This document shows positions 10,059 to 22,238 of a DNA stretch of 64,000 nt, in pieces. How positions within the stretch are numbered: the stretch's first letter is position 1; each line of letters starts with the position of its first letter. Made by a program: the position numbers and the translations under genes. The notes below the pieces were generated by a model. The model worked only from the letters and a program-made list of their open reading frames with translations. It searched no databases and was not told the origin of the DNA. The stretch comes from Ahaetulla prasina (lineage: Eukaryota; Chordata; Lepidosauria; Squamata; Colubridae): the NCBI RefSeq assembly GCF_028640845.1, contig NC_080541.1:34625935-34689934 (forward strand), given 5' to 3'.

Positions 10059-10626
10059 ATGCCATTGATGAGAATGCTACAAATGCTGAACACCTTTTGG
10101 AAACCAATAGTATCTATTAGGCACATTAAGAAAAATAGTTCATGAATCAAGCCATAACTTGATCATTGAGTGTTTAGACCAAAACAGCGGGGTAGTGAAA
10201 ATGTGAAAATGTGAAAAAAACCTTGACAGATGGTAGAAGAAATGTTCAGATGGTCTGATAACCTCCCTTATCTGACTCTTCCCTACACAGCATTTCTTTG
10301 TCCCATCTCTCCAGGTCTTTCTAATGTACCATTACAAAATCCCTCCATCTCCCTAGCATGCAATGTACACTCAGAGACAAAATTGAGACTTAAGGTCCAT
10401 ACATTGCTTACCTATGTTGGGTCTGAAATTACCTGAAATAAACTCATGGATGCCATAGATTCCTAGACCTAATCAGAGCTGGTCCCAGAGTATGGAGGTT
10501 CAAGTCCCCCAGCACTAAAAAGCAAGTCTTTTCCACCAGCAGCCTGAAGACTTACTCCAGAAATCTGGTGAGGGATCTCCCTGGGCAGAAGGACACCATT
10601 GCACTAGAAGGTTGACAAATTTTGCC

Positions 10627-10879
10627 CAGTAGTGGGTTTCAAAATTTTTTACTACCGGTTCTGTGGGTGTGGCTTGGTGGGCGTGGTGTGGCTTGGTGGG
10701 CATGGCAGGGGAAGGTTCCTACAAAATCCCCATTTCCTCCTAATCAGCTGGGACTCAGGAGGCAGAGAATAGATGGGGGCAGGGCCAGTCAGAATTTTTA
10801 CTACAGGTTCTCCGAACTACTCAAAATTTCCGCTACTGGTTCTCCAGAACTGGTCAGAACCTGCTGAAACCCACCTCTG
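10627..10879 (+). mobile_element. hAT-like MITE with GTGGGCGTGG motif
   Basis: Starts CAGTAGTGGGTTTCA and ends TGAAACCCACCTCTG, a 15-bp inverted repeat with few mismatches. The flanking 8-mers ATTTTGCC (10619) and GTTTTGCC (10880) match at 7 of 8. The body has tandem GTGGCTTGGTGGGC words. It belongs to the same family as the antisense element at 39195-39438. 253 bp, non-coding. Confidence 0.88.
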
Positions 10880-10887
10880 GTTTTGCC

Positions 10888-12370
10888 CTCTCAGAAGCAG
10901 AGTCCCTGGTCATGAAAAGTGTCTTTCACAACCAAGAGTGCCACCACCTGACTCAGGCATTAAGCCTGCTGACAGATCTGATCCCCAGCTTTGCCTTCAT
11001 GTGACTTTTAAAAAGCCGCATGCCATTACAAATCACATAACAGGAAAAAAGTAAAGAATATAAATTTAAAAATTAAATCCGTATATCATTTTTTCTTTAA
11101 AGAAAAAATGCATGCTTATATATTTGTAGAGCTTATTCTTGAAACTTGCTTAGATTCATGACCCCTTTGATCAATAAATAGCTTCATTTTGAGGAGGAGC
11201 AATTTCCTAAAATCAAACTACTACTAGTTTGGCTTAAATTTGTTTTTTACAATTCATGCATAGCATCCATAGCGTGCATATGTTTCAGAAGCAACATGAA
11301 AACCCATACATTGCACTAAGCAATAATTTGTTTAGGTAAGGTTTATTGCATAAGCGTCAGTTGATTTTTTTCACATAACCCAGTAATTTACAAGCCATGC
11401 TCTATAAAACATAGTGGTTGGGTTTATACAAAATACATTCTGGTTTAGCTTTATAGCATTGTTTGTTGGTTTTGCTAACTGCCCAGAATGTATTGATTGC
11501 AGTAGGTAGAAATCTAATAAATAAATAAATAAATCAAACCAAAATGTGTTATGTGGGATTTTATTCTCAAACAAGCCTGCAGAGCACTGCCGTCTCTCTG
11601 GCCTTGATTTATTTACTATTTTATGTCTTTGTTCAACATTATAAGAAATAAAAAAGAAGATAAACCTTGTTTGGTTTACCAGCTCGATGAATGATACATG
11701 ATTTGTAGCTACATTGGAAAGAATAGCATTGATAAATTTCTTTCCTCATCTGACATGTCTTTCCATGCAGCCTTCTTCACAGTTTTTCAGTATTGTGATT
11801 TTAGGTTATAACAAGGTGTTAACAAGAAAAACATGTTTTCACTAAAGCTATATACAAAGTGTACCTCTTGCCCCGAGTCCTTCTGTGTGTTTATTTTTTC
11901 CCCTAAAGGAAGTCTGTTTCTAGAATGAATAAACAAACTTTTAAGTGTGCATGTGCGTGAGAGCTGGATGGAAAAATTATTCCAAATGTGTCTTGTTTTC
12001 CTTGTTCTATCCCCCAGCCCCAAATACAATGGGCACAGAGCAGCTGATCAGAATTCATCAACAGGAGCCATTCACCTGTTTTCTCCCACCTATCTATGCT
12101 AGTCCCAGGATGGCTGAAGAACCACTTAGTTTCTCAGAAATATATATGAGAAGGAAATAGTATTTGTGCATATGCTGTCCCCTGAGCAGCATCTCCAGAA
12201 TTTTTCATAATCTCTAGAGCTGAGATAATGTCTAATATGAAAACTCCAAGTACAACATATTTATCTGGAGTTTATTATTTGTGGATTATTGCAAAGATGA
12301 ATAGCCCTATTTCAGATCCCTGAAGCTCCTTCCACCCAGATGGCATTATAAAAAGTCAGTGGAATGCATG
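10888..12370. other. Unannotated AT-rich stretch
   Basis: No gene found. Includes an AATA/AAAT run at 11517-11533 preceded by AAATCTAATAAA, which looks like a LINE tail but cannot be assigned. Confidence 0.55.
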
Positions 12371-12380
12371 CATGCATATT

Positions 12381-12425
12381 CATACATACATACATACATA
12401 CATACATACATACATACATACATAC
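12381..12425. repeat. (CATA)n microsatellite
   Basis: About 11 CATA repeats, preceded by GCATGCATGCATATT. Confidence 0.97.
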
Positions 12426-14344
12426 AAACAAACATCTGGAGAAAACAAAGGAATTACTGTATAACTAGTCTAAGGCCCCATCAGGAGTAACTCATCTATT
12501 TTCTTTTTCATAAAGAATAAACCAAATCTTACAAAAAATGGGGGTGGGGTGGGGTGAAAAAGACCTAAGTATTATCAAACTAAGCCTATCAAACTTATGT
12601 TTAATTATAAAACTCCTGAACTGTGGCTAATCTTTACAATAGAGTTACATCAATTTTCTGTACCTTTTTGCTACATCTTGATTTTTGTAGCCTAGATAGG
12701 GTAGAGATTTTTTAAAAATAGAAGACGTGGCTGCCAACAGACAACAAAAATGTTACTCACTCATCTTGACTAAATTATAATCTGCATTATGCTTTCATAC
12801 AAATATGGAAACACTTCCCCACTGTCCTTCATAATCTCAACCATTTTGGGTTATTCTAACCTTTTCCTGAAGGTTTGCATCATAGATACCCCAAGGCATC
12901 ATTAAACTTGGTGTTTCCAATTCTGTTGGGATTACAACTACCCAAATGTCCAGTCATCAAAGTTCAGTTGAATAATTTCTACTGGCTAAACATTCTGGGA
13001 ATTGAAATCTAGGTTTCTTCAGATTTACCTGAATTTGTGAATGCAGTTGAGTTAGCAAGGCAAAATTAAATATTCTAAAATTCATAGTTTGGTAATTTAT
13101 TAGAACCTTTGTTAGAATTTATCAGATTGTTAGAAAATAGTGATTACATTTTCCAGGTTTCTTCATCAGTCATCATGCTTAGCAATCTGTTGCTTGATAG
13201 TGAGATGGTGGCACTATCGGGCATATACATTTAACAAACAAACAAGAAACAAACAAAATGCTATATTAAAAGGATACTGTTTGACTCCATTCTAAATAAA
13301 AATTGCAATGCACTTTAGACTCAAAATCAGATCTTATAGTAATGGATTGCATCTTCCATGTTGAGTTCTTAAGGAAGTTGGCAAAAGGAATGATATAAAT
13401 TTGAACAAGATGTTCTATATTACTTTCGTTACAAAAGTGATTAGGATGGCAATAGATGCAGCATTAATATTTTGAAACACATTTTTTCCAGACCTGAGAA
13501 TTAACACCAGTTCCCCATGATTTGCAGCCCAGCCAGGTGCCATTTCACCTAATATAAATAAAACTAGTTTAGTTGGATCAAAGATCAAATCCAAATTGGC
13601 CTGAAGGTACACTTAGAGGCCGCCAGGATAATGAGACACTGTCTATATGCAAAATATAAAAAAATGCTCATGTGTTGTTGTGGTTTCCTTTTTTTTCCTT
13701 GTGTATGGCCATATGTCAAGCACAATTGGTGTACATATGGACAGAGGACAATCTTCACAGTAATCTATATCACAGGGACCAAAAATAGAACAAGAGCAAA
13801 AGGCTAAGCTATAAATGCTGGCTTTAGAGGACAAATTAAAAACGTTTGTTGTAGCAAACCGGTGCATTAATTAAGAGCTTTATAGCACATTCTGGCCTAG
13901 AGTGATAAAAAGTCAATTTGCAGCCTTTTATTTTTTTTTAATCCGCTTCTCTTCAAAGCTGTGCAAATGTTGAGAGAAATTTGGATATATTTTTTTTTAA
14001 ATAGGAAAGAATCTTTTATTAGAAACCTGGTGAGAGAAGTTGCTGGAAGCAGCTTTCTTCTGTTTGTAAATTTCCAGCTCCTTTGTTCCTCGTCTCTATC
14101 CAGGATCATGACTGAAATCATGTATATCATACAGCAACTGGCAAAAACATAGATAATGTGATCTAAGCATCTAAGCATATAGAGAAATTCATGAATTGGA
14201 GATGTTTAAGGTCTCTGCCATTATTTCATTTCAGTCACTTACTATTAAGACTCAGATTCTAGTACGGTACAAGCAAAATCATATGTTATATAGGAAGGAT
14301 GGAATATAAGATTTTAAGGTATTAGTATTTCAAGTTTTCAGGTC
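12426..14344. other. Unannotated AT-rich stretch
   Basis: No coding or repeat signal beyond short poly-purine runs (GGGGTGGGGTGGGG near 12541). A weak foldback-like pair (ATTACAACTACCC near 12931 and CTGGGAATTGAAATC near 12997) is too degenerate to classify. Confidence 0.55.
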
Positions 14345-14440
14345 AACCTGAAAGGATGTTAACCTGAAGAAGGAAGAGTGGGAAAACTTATTAACTTGAA
14401 AGGATGATGATCTGAAGAAGGAAGACAAGGAAAACCTACT
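14345..14440 (+). repeat. 48-bp imperfect tandem duplication
   Basis: Two adjacent 48-bp units (14345-14392 and 14393-14440) sharing AACYTGAAAGGATG, CTGAAGAAGGAAGA and GGAAAAC with several substitutions. Old local duplication. Confidence 0.85.
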
Positions 14441-15210
14441 AACAGACAAAAGTCAATGGAATTTATTATAAAATAACACACAAGTTCACCTGTCAACAGA
14501 AACCTAACAAGGATTGCACCTGGATAGTATTTAAATAGGTGAATACCGGAAAATCCCAGGCTGGTCTGGAAACTAAAAAGAAAAAGGCAAGTGCTATATT
14601 TTCACGAAGACAAATAGATGGATGCAGTCACCAGGAGTTGAGCTTCACTTGAAAATATTTCTTAACATTCATTGCTTCTGATTTATCTGCAGCCAGAGAA
14701 TCTCAGCCAAAATCAAAACCATTCACTCTACTTGGTAAATGTTCTTATTCCAAGTAAAATACTTAATCCTAGTTTCTTTGGGCTGGATCGCCTTAAAGTT
14801 TCATCAATCAGATTGCATCATGCCTAAAAGATATTTTAGAAGTTTAGGATGCCAAATCAATGTTTACCAATGGCTGGCTACCAATATTGGTAAAGTATTC
14901 CCAAGGTCTTATATTACTCAGGAGTCATATTTTCATTTTCATTTTATGAATCAATGCCTCTCCTTCAATAGACATAAAATACTCTCCTTCAACCAAATAG
15001 TTTGCACATTGCGAGTTAGGAAGTGGTACAAAACTTGACATTTGATTCTTCTGATATTGAAATAAGAGAGGTTAATTCTGGGTCTGATAAAATAAATATT
15101 GCCCAGATTTTCTGAGCTACCTGGAACACAGGATACCAATGCAAGAAACCAAGAGGCATTGGAGAAATCTAAAAGTGTGCAGGTTACCACAATTACCCAT
15201 GCAGACCTTA
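14441..15210. other. Unannotated stretch
   Basis: No recognisable gene. A plus-strand open frame of 99 codons (14739-15038) has no recognisable motif and AT-rich composition, so it is taken as chance. Confidence 0.5.
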
Positions 15211-15290
15211 TTCCTATTCTATTCTATTCTATTCTATTCTATTCTATTCTATTCTATTCTATTCTATTCTATTCTATTCTATTCTATTCT
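15211..15290. repeat. (ATTCT)n microsatellite
   Basis: About 16 uninterrupted pentanucleotides. The same pentamer follows LINE-like tails at 49160, 50335, 58392 and 59553, but here no LINE tail is seen upstream. Confidence 0.97.
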
Positions 15291-15458
15291 GATATTCCCT
15301 TACGTGTAACTTTAAATTTCTCCACTTATCAAAGATAAATGTGTGGAAAGGAGCCCACATTGAAGTGTTGTTTGAAGAGTCTTTGTTCATGCCTACTATA
15401 TCCATATACTTTTAGCTGGACATTTAAATACCTTTTGTGTGATTTGATTAATGACATA

Positions 15459-15814
15459 GGTAAAGGTAAAGGTTCTTCTCGCACATATGTGCTAGTTGTT
15501 CCCGATTCTAGGGGGCGGTGTTCATCTCCATTTCAAAGCCAAAGAGCCAGTGCTGTCCGAAGATGTCTCCATGGTCATGTGGCCGGCATGACTAAATGCC
15601 AAAGGTGCACGGAACACTGTTACTTTCCCACCAAAGGTGGTCTCTATTTTTCTACTTACATTTTTTACATCCTTTCGAGCTGCTAGGTTGGCAGAAACTG
15701 GAACAAGTAACGGGAGCTCATCCTGTTATGTGGCACTAGGGATTTGAACTGCTGAACTTCCGACCCTTAGATCAATAAACTAAATATCTTAGCCACTGAG
15801 CCACCACGTCCCTA
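15459..15814 (-). mobile_element. Sauria-type SINE, antisense, with TSD
   Basis: On the minus strand it opens with an AGGGACGTGGTGGCTCAGTG tRNA-like head (A box), then a GTTCAAATCCC B-box, the central CATGGAGACATCTTCGGAC block, an ACCGCCCCCTAGAATCGG block, and ends AACCTTTACCTTTACC. This order and the tail are those of Sauria SINEs, which share their 3' end with BovB LINEs. It is bounded by the perfect 10-bp repeat TAATGACATA (15449-15458 and 15815-15824). A sense relative lies at 44483. Confidence 0.93.
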
Positions 15815-15824
15815 TAATGACATA

Positions 15825-16323
15825 AGGGCAGATTAATGGCAGATGTCACCTTGCAGAAAATCTGCCTATATTAAAGGCAAGTGCTGCCTTCAAAGAGACT
15901 CCCACAACTGAATGCAAGTTAAAACAAACCATTATTGGTCCACATGGATCACTTACTTCTACCTCCCTTTTCAAAGAAAAATACAACATTTGACATTGTC
16001 AAGTGGGAAAAAGTGGCCAATCTAATTTAAAGATATATAAAACAAAAATCTTGAAGTAGCCATAGTTAGCAAGAGTCTGAGAAACCTTCTGTGGTCATTT
16101 GGTCAAAATCACTCTTTTTAAAGTTGAGAAGTATTGTTTTTCTACTGAATTATAGTGATTAACATTTCTCTGCGCCTGATTTGTGTGCAAAGGTGGTTGC
16201 CTTTCTTCCTTTTTTGGTGGAAGGGTTTCCTCTTTAGTGCCCTATAAGTGATCACCTTATTAACAGCAACTTTTCCTCACAGATTGACATACAATTATAC
16301 AATAATATATATTGTTTTGACAA
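15825..16323. other. Unannotated stretch
   Basis: Nothing recognised. Confidence 0.55.
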
Positions 16324-16345
16324 AATAAATAAATAAATAAAATAA
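16324..16345. repeat. (AAAT)n simple repeat
   Basis: Short AAATAAAT run ending in AAATAAAATAAA. Confidence 0.85.
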
Positions 16346-16915
16346 ATTCAGAAAGGACAAGCAGAATGTTTACAGTTTTGGCAAGTGGGAATACTGGAGA
16401 GATCTATACCTGTTAATATATGTTCAGTTGCATGCTGCTTTAAAAGAGACTGAGATTTCTTCCCGCGGAGACATTAATCTCTTTATAGATGAATTATTCA
16501 AACATGAAAAAATATCTTTAGATGTGGAGATCTAAATAAAAGATGATCCATGAAACAATGAAGGTACACTATATTAAAACATATCAGCTAAGTGTACACT
16601 TTCAAGGATATAAACAAAATTGCACTTTAGTTTAAAAATATTGAAATGATAAAATCATGTGTTTGCAGGTGGGAATTGTAAAGATGAGATACAATTTCTC
16701 ACTTTTAGAGGCTTCAAGAAAGGGGAACATTGTCTTTTAACAAAAGTTCCAGTTGCTTCTAGGCATCCATGGGACAAGGCAAGGAGAATGGATGATGATA
16801 TGAGCTTTGTGCCATCATAACCCAAGCTCTCCCAAACAGTGTGGAGTTTGTGTTACAACAGTGCAACACTCATTTCATCATCTTTTCAATTGTCTTCTTT
16901 ATTAATACATTAGAT

Positions 16916-17048
16916 CACGGGTGTCAAAGTTGCCACGTCACGTTGCTGTCACATGATGTTTTGTGATGTTTTTCCCATTCACAGAGCTCGGTTGGGTGTG
17001 GCCTGCGCATGATGCATCCAGCACACGGGCTGCCAGTTTGATACCCTG
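16916..17048 (+). mobile_element. hAT-like MITE, degenerate
   Basis: Ends CACGGGTGTCAAAG and GTTTGATACCCTG form an imperfect inverted repeat of the same family as 6298-6430, with a CpG-depleted centre. The flanking TTAGAT/CTAGAT words suggest a decayed TSD. Confidence 0.65.
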
Positions 17049-17106
17049 CTAGATTGTTTCTACACAGTGATATTTGAGTTGTATTGATTTTATATATATA
17101 ATATAT

Positions 17107-17241
17107 CAGGGGTCTCCAACCTTGGTCTCTTTAAGACTTGTGGACTTCAACTCCCAGAGTTCCTCAGCCAGCTTTGCTGGCTGAGGGACTCTGGGAGTTG
17201 AAGTTCACAAGTCTTAAAAGGACCAAGGTTGGAGACCCCTG
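17107..17241. mobile_element. Palindromic hAT-like MITE, complete
   Basis: CAGGGGTCTCCAACCTTGG at one end and CCAAGGTTGGAGACCCCTG at the other are perfect inverted repeats. Inner arms (AAGACTTGTGGACTTCAACT, and its mirror with one difference) continue toward a CAGCCAGC-TTT-GCTGGCTG centre, so nearly the whole 135-bp element can fold into a hairpin. Flanks TAATATAT (17099) and CAATATAT (17242) match at 7 of 8. Other copies are at 7693, 22109 and 22536. Confidence 0.93.
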
Positions 17242-17249
17242 CAATATAT

Positions 17250-19430
17250 AATATAAAACTTGTGTGTGTGTTTTATATTATATATTAGTTGTAGATATAT
17301 TAATCTTTTTAATATTGATTTTTATCTTTTTAAATACCTGTTCTTCTATATCCGTTGCTGATATAATTAAGGTATAATATCAATATTAATTACAATTTAG
17401 GCTGTCAATATTAATGAGCATAACATTATTTGACATTTTCATCCAGGGTTGAATACAGTAGTAAAAAACCATTACAGTTTGCACCAAGGGATTTATTGTA
17501 CAATAACCTTTCCAGCCTAAAACAGATTACTTAGTATTAAAATGTCCATTATATTGTATTGTTAGTTTGGTTTCAACATTTTGACAAAAACATAAGCAAT
17601 ATGTTTTCATACTGCATATCACATCAACAATGCAAATGAGAGGTGACAACAGACCAGTGTTTTTCCTGGACAGATGCCCACATAACTAGAAAAATGATGG
17701 GGCATTTATATACATAGAGGTGTCTTCAGGGAAAGTTAAAAAAAGGCAAGATGGCAGCTATGACTGTCATCAAAGCTCTGTATTTTACATCATATTTGCA
17801 TTTGCAATGCATATTAAAAAGGGTGGGGCTTAGAACATACAGTTAGGCTACCAACTTGGTTTTTTTTAATCTCTCCCAGCGGATCACCCTTACTGAATGC
17901 ATACTGAAGGGTGAGATATTGTTGGGGTGTACACAGTTTGGGGGAGGAAATAGATTTAGCCTTCCTTTCCTCCTGAAGGGGAAAAAAAGCTAAGGTATTG
18001 TATGAGTAATAAAAAATTACTTTCTAAAATAATAAATAAATAAATCTTTTTCTTTAAAGTTTTTTTTTTTAAATCAGGTCGCTGAATAGAAATGGCCGCT
18101 ATCATGTTCTATCAAGTGTCACTCTTTTATAGCTAGTTAATAATGTGATACTGAATATTTACCGCCTTACCTAAAACAAAAGGACACATTTTACAGCCTC
18201 TTTGTCTGGGAGTGGAATTCTAGAAGGAACATGCACTCCCCAAATATTGATGGTAAAAAAACAGAGATCAAAATTAAAGAGTAATTTACATTGAAATATA
18301 ATTCAAGTACATTGATTCTATCTTTTTTATAGTAAAAAATATTTAAAAGTTTTGAATGTCCCTGGGAACCATCTCCAAGGTGCTACATCTGCCTCAACTA
18401 TAGGTTTAGGACTTTATTTTTCCTCCCCAGAAAAATGGTTTATTTTAAATTCACTTGGTTGCTCCCAAAATTCATTTCATTTTATTTTGACAGAACCAAT
18501 GCAGCAGTAAAATTGGAGCAGTAAGTTATATTCTATGTGGAACATCTTGCATTTTTGTTACTAGTCTTGTATTATACTTGCTTCCAGCTGCAATTATAGT
18601 TCTGTTGCTAGTATCAGATTTTGAAATTATTTTCCTGGCATCAACTTGCAGATATAGGTATGTGAAACACAAAATCTAAGATGGTGCCAAGTAGATTTGG
18701 AATAGAAAAACTATACTTGCACAGGAAACAATTCTAGAAATTCTGATTCTCCCCAGATTAGCTCAGTACAACCTTTCTTTTAGAATCCCTTTAGATTTCT
18801 TTCAAATGACTTGCTGTTTAACCTTCCAGGCATTTACAAACTTACCTCGAATATTTATTCAGCTTGTTTCTAAAAAGAAATGCAAGGACCACCTTATATG
18901 ACTTCCTTATAAACTAGAAATTTAAGGGATTCAACAGATTTTATTATAATATATGTTTTTAATTGACAGAGGAAATAATTCATTTTTTTTACCACCCACC
19001 CCCCAATGAGACTATGTAATGCACATCTGCTTTGTTGGCTAAGTGGTATATGGAACAGAAGCTCAGCAGCTTCAGCTGGGATTTTTGATATTGTGAAGTG
19101 TATAAGATTAGGAAAAATAAAAAGGCAAGTTAATAATTCTGGCAAACACATGCCCTGGATGTCTTCATATTAGCCACCATCTTTTTTCAAGATTTCATCA
19201 TCAATACTTTTCTTCTGGGCTAAATTCTATTGATTGTCTCTCAGCCCAAATTATTTCACACTAACGTAGCAGGCGAAGGGAGTCAGGAACAGGTTTTGTA
19301 TTGCTCTTAGATTAAAGGCTCATTTCAACTGAAATATGACTAAATACTAAATTGATGAGAATTATTGGAATGCACTTTAATTTTCATTTCCAATTGACTT
19401 CTGAAACATAAGGCCATTTGTAAAGGGTGG
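17250..19430. other. Unannotated AT-rich stretch
   Basis: No supported gene. A short AATA run occurs near 18030 and a poly-T tract at 18060-18070. Open frames are shorter than 90 codons without motifs. Confidence 0.55.
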
Positions 19431-19435
19431 CACCT

Positions 19436-19665
19436 TTTATTTTATTTTATTTAATACATTTATATTCCACTTTCCACTCAGGACTCACTAGAATTCCTTC
19501 CTTCTATTTTTCTCCAAAACAATCATCCTGTGAGTTCTGTTAGGCTGAGGGAAAGAAGGATTGACACAAGAATACCCATTGAACTTCTATGATTGAGGGT
19601 GGACTAGAGCCGGACTCTCTTTGCTCTCAATCCAATTTCTTCTACTACACCATTTTGCCGTCCTG
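19436..19665 (-). mobile_element. Old antisense tRNA-SINE-like repeat
   Basis: TTTATTTTATTTTATTTAAT, ACTCAGGACTCAC, CAATCATCCTGTGAG, TTAGGCTGAGGGAAAG and CTACTACACCATTTTGCC occur in the order expected of the antisense strand of an L2-mobilised tRNA SINE widespread in lizards and snakes. Strongly diverged. Confidence 0.55.
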
Positions 19666-19791
19666 GAATCCATGAAATCTTTTTGTTTGTACTCTGCCAT
19701 TGTTTATACCAGTTCTCATTCAGTTCGATGAAAGGCCATTAGTGTTGAATATGCAAGTAGGAGTGAGTCTTACATCAGCCTTCACTCACTG

Positions 19792-19821
19792 GTTCATTTT
19801 CCCACCTGTGGGAAAATGAAC
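19792..19821. repeat. Perfect 30-bp palindrome
   Basis: Two 14-bp arms (GTTCATTTTCCCAC and its exact complement) are separated by CT. It lies just upstream of a segment with an AATAAA at about 19924. No poly-U follows, so it is not a bacterial-type terminator. Confidence 0.9.
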
Positions 19822-19829
19822 AAGTGTTA

Positions 19830-20230
19830 GTGGCTGACAGGATGGATCACTCCTGGTAAAAGGAGCTGCAGCCTTGGACAGTTCTCAGTTCATAGTTAGT
19901 TTGTTGTTGTTTCCTGTTGCCTGCAATAAACAGTTGTTTTAGTTCACTACGATTTTCCTGCCTATGTTTTTTTGTCCGGACTTAACAATTAGCATTAGAA
20001 AAAGCAACTTCAGAGAGATTCTTGTATCTGACGCAGTGGTGTTATCCATATTTATTTATACTAAAGTCACAGTTATATATGGATGTCTTGTTTTTCATTT
20101 TATAATCATATCTTGTCAGGTCAGGATTGCCTTCATATGCTTTTAATTAAATCCCAAGTGAAGCCAGTGATGTGGGCACTATCTACAGTTGTTTGATGAC
20201 ATCAGGTTGTAAATCTAATAAATAAATGCA
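19830..20230. other. Possible LTR or LINE tail remnants
   Basis: GTTGTTGTTTCCTGTTGCC, then CAATAAACAG, resembles an LTR polyadenylation region. Further on, GTAAATCTAATAAATAAAT at 20207-20225 looks like a LINE tail. Neither can be assigned. Confidence 0.3.
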
Positions 20231-22100
20231 AGAACTCCTCTATTTCTCATTAGTGCTAAGGGGCATTGCTCCTTTATGAAATAATTGGAATAGTCTCCTT
20301 TCCTAGAAATATTCCATCAAATTTCTTTGCTTGCAGATTTGGTGAAATTTGAAAGGTCCTTTGGGTCCAAATCTGAAGTGATCTGCCATGATGTCTTATA
20401 ATCAAAGGATATTAGAGGCTTTTGGAGCCACATTAAAGAGGATCAGGAAATGAGATGAGAGGCACTTTTAGTTGCAGCCCTGACAGACATTTGTTCAGCC
20501 AAGATAACTGAAGAATTATTTTTAAATGCAGGCATAGTCCTCTCTGAAATTTGAGAAGGGCAGACAGTTCTTCAGGAAATCTATGTCTCACAAGGCTATC
20601 CACAGGGCAGTCAAAAAGTCAAAACGATGGCTGCAATCAAGCAATCATTCTCCCATCTACCACAAACAAAAAGAGACAAGACTTTATGATGGTCTCCATC
20701 TTGACTTTTTGGGATGTGCCTTTGATCCATCTTTCTTTCTTACCTATTGATTGGAAGAGAAAAGCTTTTTCACCATCAAATGTGAAAATATGCTACTTTT
20801 ACTAGCTTAATCAACAGAACACTGTTTTTCTTGAATTCTTCTTTAAGATACGGGGAAGCAAGAGCGCACAATCATGTAGAGCAAAACAACACAGCAACAT
20901 AAATCAAGTAATCCTAATCAGCATTATTAAAAATACTGCTGGAAGTGTCATGAATAAATGTATCATGTATATCAATAAAGTATCATGAAAAAATAACTAA
21001 ATAGCATTACTTTCACTGCAAATTCCCTACAAAATTTTCAACTTTATATTTCAAAAACAAGAGATTGATCATTTATCCAAATTCATATGTGGGCAAAAAT
21101 TGGTTTACCAAATAAACTCTATTTTTGCCAACAGTATCTTAAGAGGAGAGATTCTTAGCTATATCACAGACTAAGACCAAACCGTTAACAAGGGCAAATT
21201 GGTGCTATGCATGTATGCTTCAAAAGAAGTAATGAACACAATTGAAAATGTGTAGTTATTAAGACTAAACTCATCTTACAATATATTCACCGAGTATATA
21301 TTTGTATTTCGAGAATTAGGTGACACTTCTTCATTATTGTCTATTTACTCTGTCATAAACATTGCACACATTTCTACTCAGAGTACACCTGAAAGGATTA
21401 TATTAATAAGTAACATAATAGTTATAGTATAAGTACCGGTATTACAACTGTCCCTTTATTTTGAGGACATAAAGTATGCCACCGATATGGGGAAGTTTAA
21501 ATCTTTTCTTTCTCATAAAACAAGATAAAGAAAGATACCCACAAGATGAACTGACTTCTAATAACTGCAAGATCACATCCATGCAATTTTGTGGTGTGCC
21601 CAAGGTCAACTGGCCAGGGGAATGGGAATGGTTTCTCCCTAAAAAAATGAGGATGGCAACTGCAGCTGAGTATCTGAAGCCTTGCTCCCTTTACAGGTAT
21701 CCATATATTGCATATAAAAAAGTTGATGGACTTCAATCATACAATTGCAATGCCATCTTGATTTTTTTTTTAACTTCTCATAGCCACTCCTGGATTTGAT
21801 ATTCCTCCTCTTTTTAAAGCAGACATGTAGGAAGATAATTTTGAAAATTACATTAGAGAGAAATATTAAACTTTCTTACCCCACTCAGACTGGGATTCTG
21901 CCGAGTCTCTTTGGAGCATTGACATCCAATGGGTGACCCATTAATTAGGGTCCTTATAAACTCCAAAGGAACATCACAGACACAGAAAGGTAGGATATTA
22001 ATCAAATTAATAAAGGTGAATAAACATAAATACTAGAATTAAAACTACTAGCAGCTGAGTTTCAATGTTGAATCACCACCATAATTTGATTTAACCAATC
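20231..22100. other. Unannotated stretch
   Basis: No gene supported. A 107-codon plus frame at 21476-21799 ends in a poly-T-encoded Phe run and has no domain signature. Confidence 0.5.
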
Positions 22101-22108
22101 TTTTAAGA

Positions 22109-22238
22109 CAGGGATGTCCAAACTTGGTAACTTTAAGCCCTGTGGACTTCAACTCCCATAATTCAAAGCAAAGCTGGCTGAGGAATTCTGGGAGTTGAAG
22201 TCCATAACTCTTAAAATTGCTGAGGTTGGAGACCCCTG
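22109..22238. mobile_element. Palindromic hAT-like MITE, perfect TSD
   Basis: Starts CAGGGATGTCCAAACTTGG and ends TTGGAGACCCCTG. The inner arms match those of the 17107 element (GTGGACTTCAACTCCC and GGGAGTTGAAGTCC). Bounded by a perfect 8-bp TSD TTTTAAGA (22101-22108 and 22239-22246). 130 bp, non-coding. Confidence 0.93.

Larger units (their letters stand above)
7804..10225 (+). repeat. 625-bp tandem array, 4 units
   Basis: Units start with AAGGATTTAGTCACTC at about 7806, 8431, 9056 and 9681, a period of exactly 625 bp for the first three. Units are almost identical; by eye one substitution (GGAAACC to GGGAACC near 8907) is the only difference among the first three over the read region. The fourth unit has a 57-bp deletion near 9928 and ends at CCTTGACAGA before unique flank, with a small GTGAAAAT duplication. 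The same 77-codon open frame recurs in each unit (8094, 8719, 9344; shortened at 9963). It reads through a MITE and has no recognisable domain, so it is not called a gene. The near-identity implies recent amplification or homogenisation. Confidence 0.97.

Noticed and set aside
8094..10145. A 77-codon open frame repeated in the tandem units as a possible repeated peptide gene
   Set aside because: It runs through a MITE and its flank, has no recognisable domain, and its repetition is explained by tandem duplication.
10480..10520. tRNA B-box-like GGTTCAAGTCCCCC
   Set aside because: No matching A box, acceptor stem or anticodon arm nearby, and no SINE body follows.
19792..19821. Rho-independent terminator
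   Set aside because: The context is eukaryotic and no T run follows the hairpin.
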